NCBI GenBank assembly: GCA_905478675.1
Contig: CAJQJI010000095.1
Location: 1 to 23,944, forward strand
Source of the DNA: Candidatus Altimarinota bacterium
Lineage (GTDB): Bacteria; Patescibacteriota; Gracilibacteria; UBA4473
Reading direction: 5' to 3'
Length of the DNA: 23,944 nt
A program made the position numbers and the translations under genes. Under the pieces are notes generated by a model. It searched no databases. It was not told the DNA's origin and worked only from the letters and a program-made list of their open reading frames with translations. Shown piece by piece: positions 22,952 to 23,944 of this stretch. Each line of letters begins with the position of its first letter. Positions within the stretch are counted from its first letter, which is position 1.

Positions 22952-23524
22952 ATGCTCAAGAAAATGTTTGGATCCGGAGCGAGAGTAAAATTACTACAAC
23001 AATTTTTGCTACACCCAGAAGAAGAATTCTTTATTCGAGAACTTACGCGCATCTTAGACGAACAGATAAACTCACTTAGACGTGAGCTAGAAAATTTAGA
23101 AAACATCGGGATGTTAAAATCTCGAGAAAAAAACCGAAAAAAATATTATCGTATTAATCCACATTTTCCTTTGCTGCATGAGTTCACTTCAATTATTCGA
23201 AAGAGTAATGAAAAATACCAAAGCATTTTGAAAAAAATGAATAAGTTGGGGGATATTGAACTTTGCATTCTTTCTGGCGCTATCGTTGGCAACAAAAGTG
23301 CTATCGATGTATTTGTGGTTGGAACTGTTTCAGCTGAGGACCTAGAATCATTCGTAAATCAAGAATTCGAAGAAAGTGATTTAAAAGTTGGCGTTATGAG
23401 TAAAGAAGACTTTTTATACCGAATCACGCTTAAAGATAAGTTTGTAGCGACGCTATTTGCGGATTCAGATAACTTGATTTTGAAAAACAAACTCAAAAAG
23501 GATACAGAACACCTTGTTTCTTAA
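22952..23524 (+). CDS. Winged-helix regulator with MNT-like nucleotidyltransferase-type domain
   Basis: Probable DNA-binding regulator. The start is the ATG at 22952 (190 residues, MLKKMFGSGARVKLLQQF); the frame is open back to a TTG at 22934 but this is less likely. Residues ~1-75 form a winged helix with the recognition region IRELTRILDEQINSLRRELENLENIGML and a basic wing SREKNRKKYY. Residues ~100-190 resemble a minimal nucleotidyltransferase fold (LCILSGAIVGNKSAIDVFVVG, GVMSKEDFLYRITLKDKFVATLF) but only one of the usual acidic active-site residues (AIDV) is present, so it is likely inactive. Such fusions are common in Patescibacteria as I recall. The upstream 22738-22951 is AT-rich; TTGACA at 22893-22898 with TAAGTT 17 bases on is a weak promoter candidate. 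Targets are unknown. Confidence 0.75.
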   Translation: MLKKMFGSGARVKLLQQFLLHPEEEFFIRELTRILDEQINSLRRELENLENIGMLKSREKNRKKYYRINPHFPLLHEFTSIIRKSNEKYQSILKKMNKLGDIELCILSGAIVGNKSAIDVFVVGTVSAEDLESFVNQEFEESDLKVGVMSKEDFLYRITLKDKFVATLFADSDNLILKNKLKKDTEHLVS

Positions 23525-23533
23525 AGAAAAAAT

Positions 23534-23562
23534 TTGCACCAGAAAGCGAAGACTTCTATACT
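23534..23562 (+). promoter_or_regulatory. rplS promoter
   Basis: TTGCAC (23534-23539) and TATACT (23557-23562) with a 17-base spacer. The start would be near 23569, about 19 bases before the ATG, in a leader of A and T without a Shine-Dalgarno sequence. Confidence 0.65.
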
Positions 23563-23587
23563 CGCGCGGATTAATGTTAATTTAAAT

Positions 23588-23944
23588 ATGTCTAAAGTAC
23601 TTCAAGAATTCGGAAACCAGTCTTGCAAAGCTTCAGTGCCGGATTTAAAGCCGGGTTACTTAGTAGCGGTGCACCAAAAAATTAAAGAAGGGAACAAAGA
23701 GAGAGTTCAAATCTTTCAAGGTACGGTTATTAAGACCAATGCGGGTCATGGCGTAAATGACACTTTTACCGTTCGTAAAATTTCAGAAGGGGTTGGGGTT
23801 GAGAAAACTTACCCAATTCACTCGCCAACAATTGTAAAAATTGAAGTCATTCGAGCCTACAAAGTTCGACAAGCAAAACTTCACTACCTACGTGAACTAA
23901 GCGGGAAAGCCCTACGGATGAAAGAAATTCCATTAAACCTTCGA
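23588..23944 (+). CDS. rplS: Ribosomal protein L19, 3' end cut by the window
   Basis: Large-subunit protein at the 30S-50S interface. The frame runs from ATG 23588 to the last base, giving 119 residues without a stop. The core is typical: VHQKIKEGNKERVQIFQGTV, then TFTVRKISEGVGVEKTYPIHSP and IEVIRAYKVRQAKLHYLREL followed by SGKALRMKE. Since E. coli L19 has 115 residues, nearly all of the protein is visible. Its own promoter and lack of coupling to the regulator gene upstream suggest separate transcription. Confidence 0.95.
   Translation, partial: MSKVLQEFGNQSCKASVPDLKPGYLVAVHQKIKEGNKERVQIFQGTVIKTNAGHGVNDTFTVRKISEGVGVEKTYPIHSPTIVKIEVIRAYKVRQAKLHYLRELSGKALRMKEIPLNLR

Noticed and set aside
1..23944. 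UGA recoding as in Gracilibacteria or Absconditabacteria
   Set aside because: Genes end properly at UGA (5736-5738, 16674-16676) and no core gene needs read-through.
1..23944. CRISPR array, insertion sequence or toxin-antitoxin pair
   Set aside because: No regularly spaced short repeats, transposase or toxin-like pair was seen; the only sizeable repeat is the tRNA-terminator duplication.

Overview
The window looks like a piece of a streamlined, AT-leaning bacterial chromosome. It most resembles Candidatus Patescibacteria (Candidate Phyla Radiation). Signs are very tight gene packing with overlapping or abutting convergent pairs, a short HrcA, a single-Cys sortase with an N-terminal membrane anchor, a winged-helix/MNT-like regulator of a type I associate with these genomes, an S74-chaperone surface protein, and almost no Shine-Dalgarno sequences. 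UGA is a normal stop (for example the stop of the nucleotidyltransferase at 5736-5738 and of rnhA at 16674-16676), which argues against the UGA-recoding lineages Gracilibacteria and Absconditabacteria. The assignment is inference; there is no rRNA here.

Layout. Positions 1-1020 hold the 3' end of a large surface or tail-fibre-like gene ending in an S74 chaperone domain. Positions 1239-6376 are an apparent operon of dnaE, a sugar-phosphate nucleotidyltransferase and an unknown membrane-anchored protein. Converging on it is hrcA, which diverges from priA. Then come groES-groEL on the minus strand, controlled by a CIRCE operator built into the promoter. trpS diverges from groES and is followed by a sortase. 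A minus-strand cassette of three small genes (SemiSWEET-like transporter, acidic protein, four-helix membrane protein) converges on the sortase. Positions 14950-15480 are a non-coding island with one intact tRNA-Val gene, two duplicated terminators and several broken tRNA pieces. Then folC faces a proS-rnhA operon; an HExxH protein faces a secreted degenerate nuclease-like protein; the latter diverges from tig (trigger factor), which is followed by a small membrane protein. The right end has an HTH regulator and rplS (L19), cut by the window edge.

How the genes work together. Replication and repair (dnaE, priA, rnhA) and protein folding (hrcA, groES, groEL, tig) dominate. The HrcA repressor encoded at 6366-7082 very probably binds the CIRCE site at 11359-11385, so regulator and target lie about 4 kb apart. 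Translation is served by trpS, proS, tRNA-Val and rplS; cell-surface functions by the S74 protein, the sortase, the secreted nuclease-like protein and small membrane proteins.

The most notable signals are: start codons placed 6-10 bases after a -10 box with no Shine-Dalgarno sequence, implying leaderless mRNAs; the CIRCE arm that doubles as the -35 box; a clamp-binding-like QIALF at the very C-terminus of RNase HI; the tRNA debris island; and a His-rich tail on trigger factor. I found no CRISPR array, insertion sequence, prophage module or obvious new defence system.
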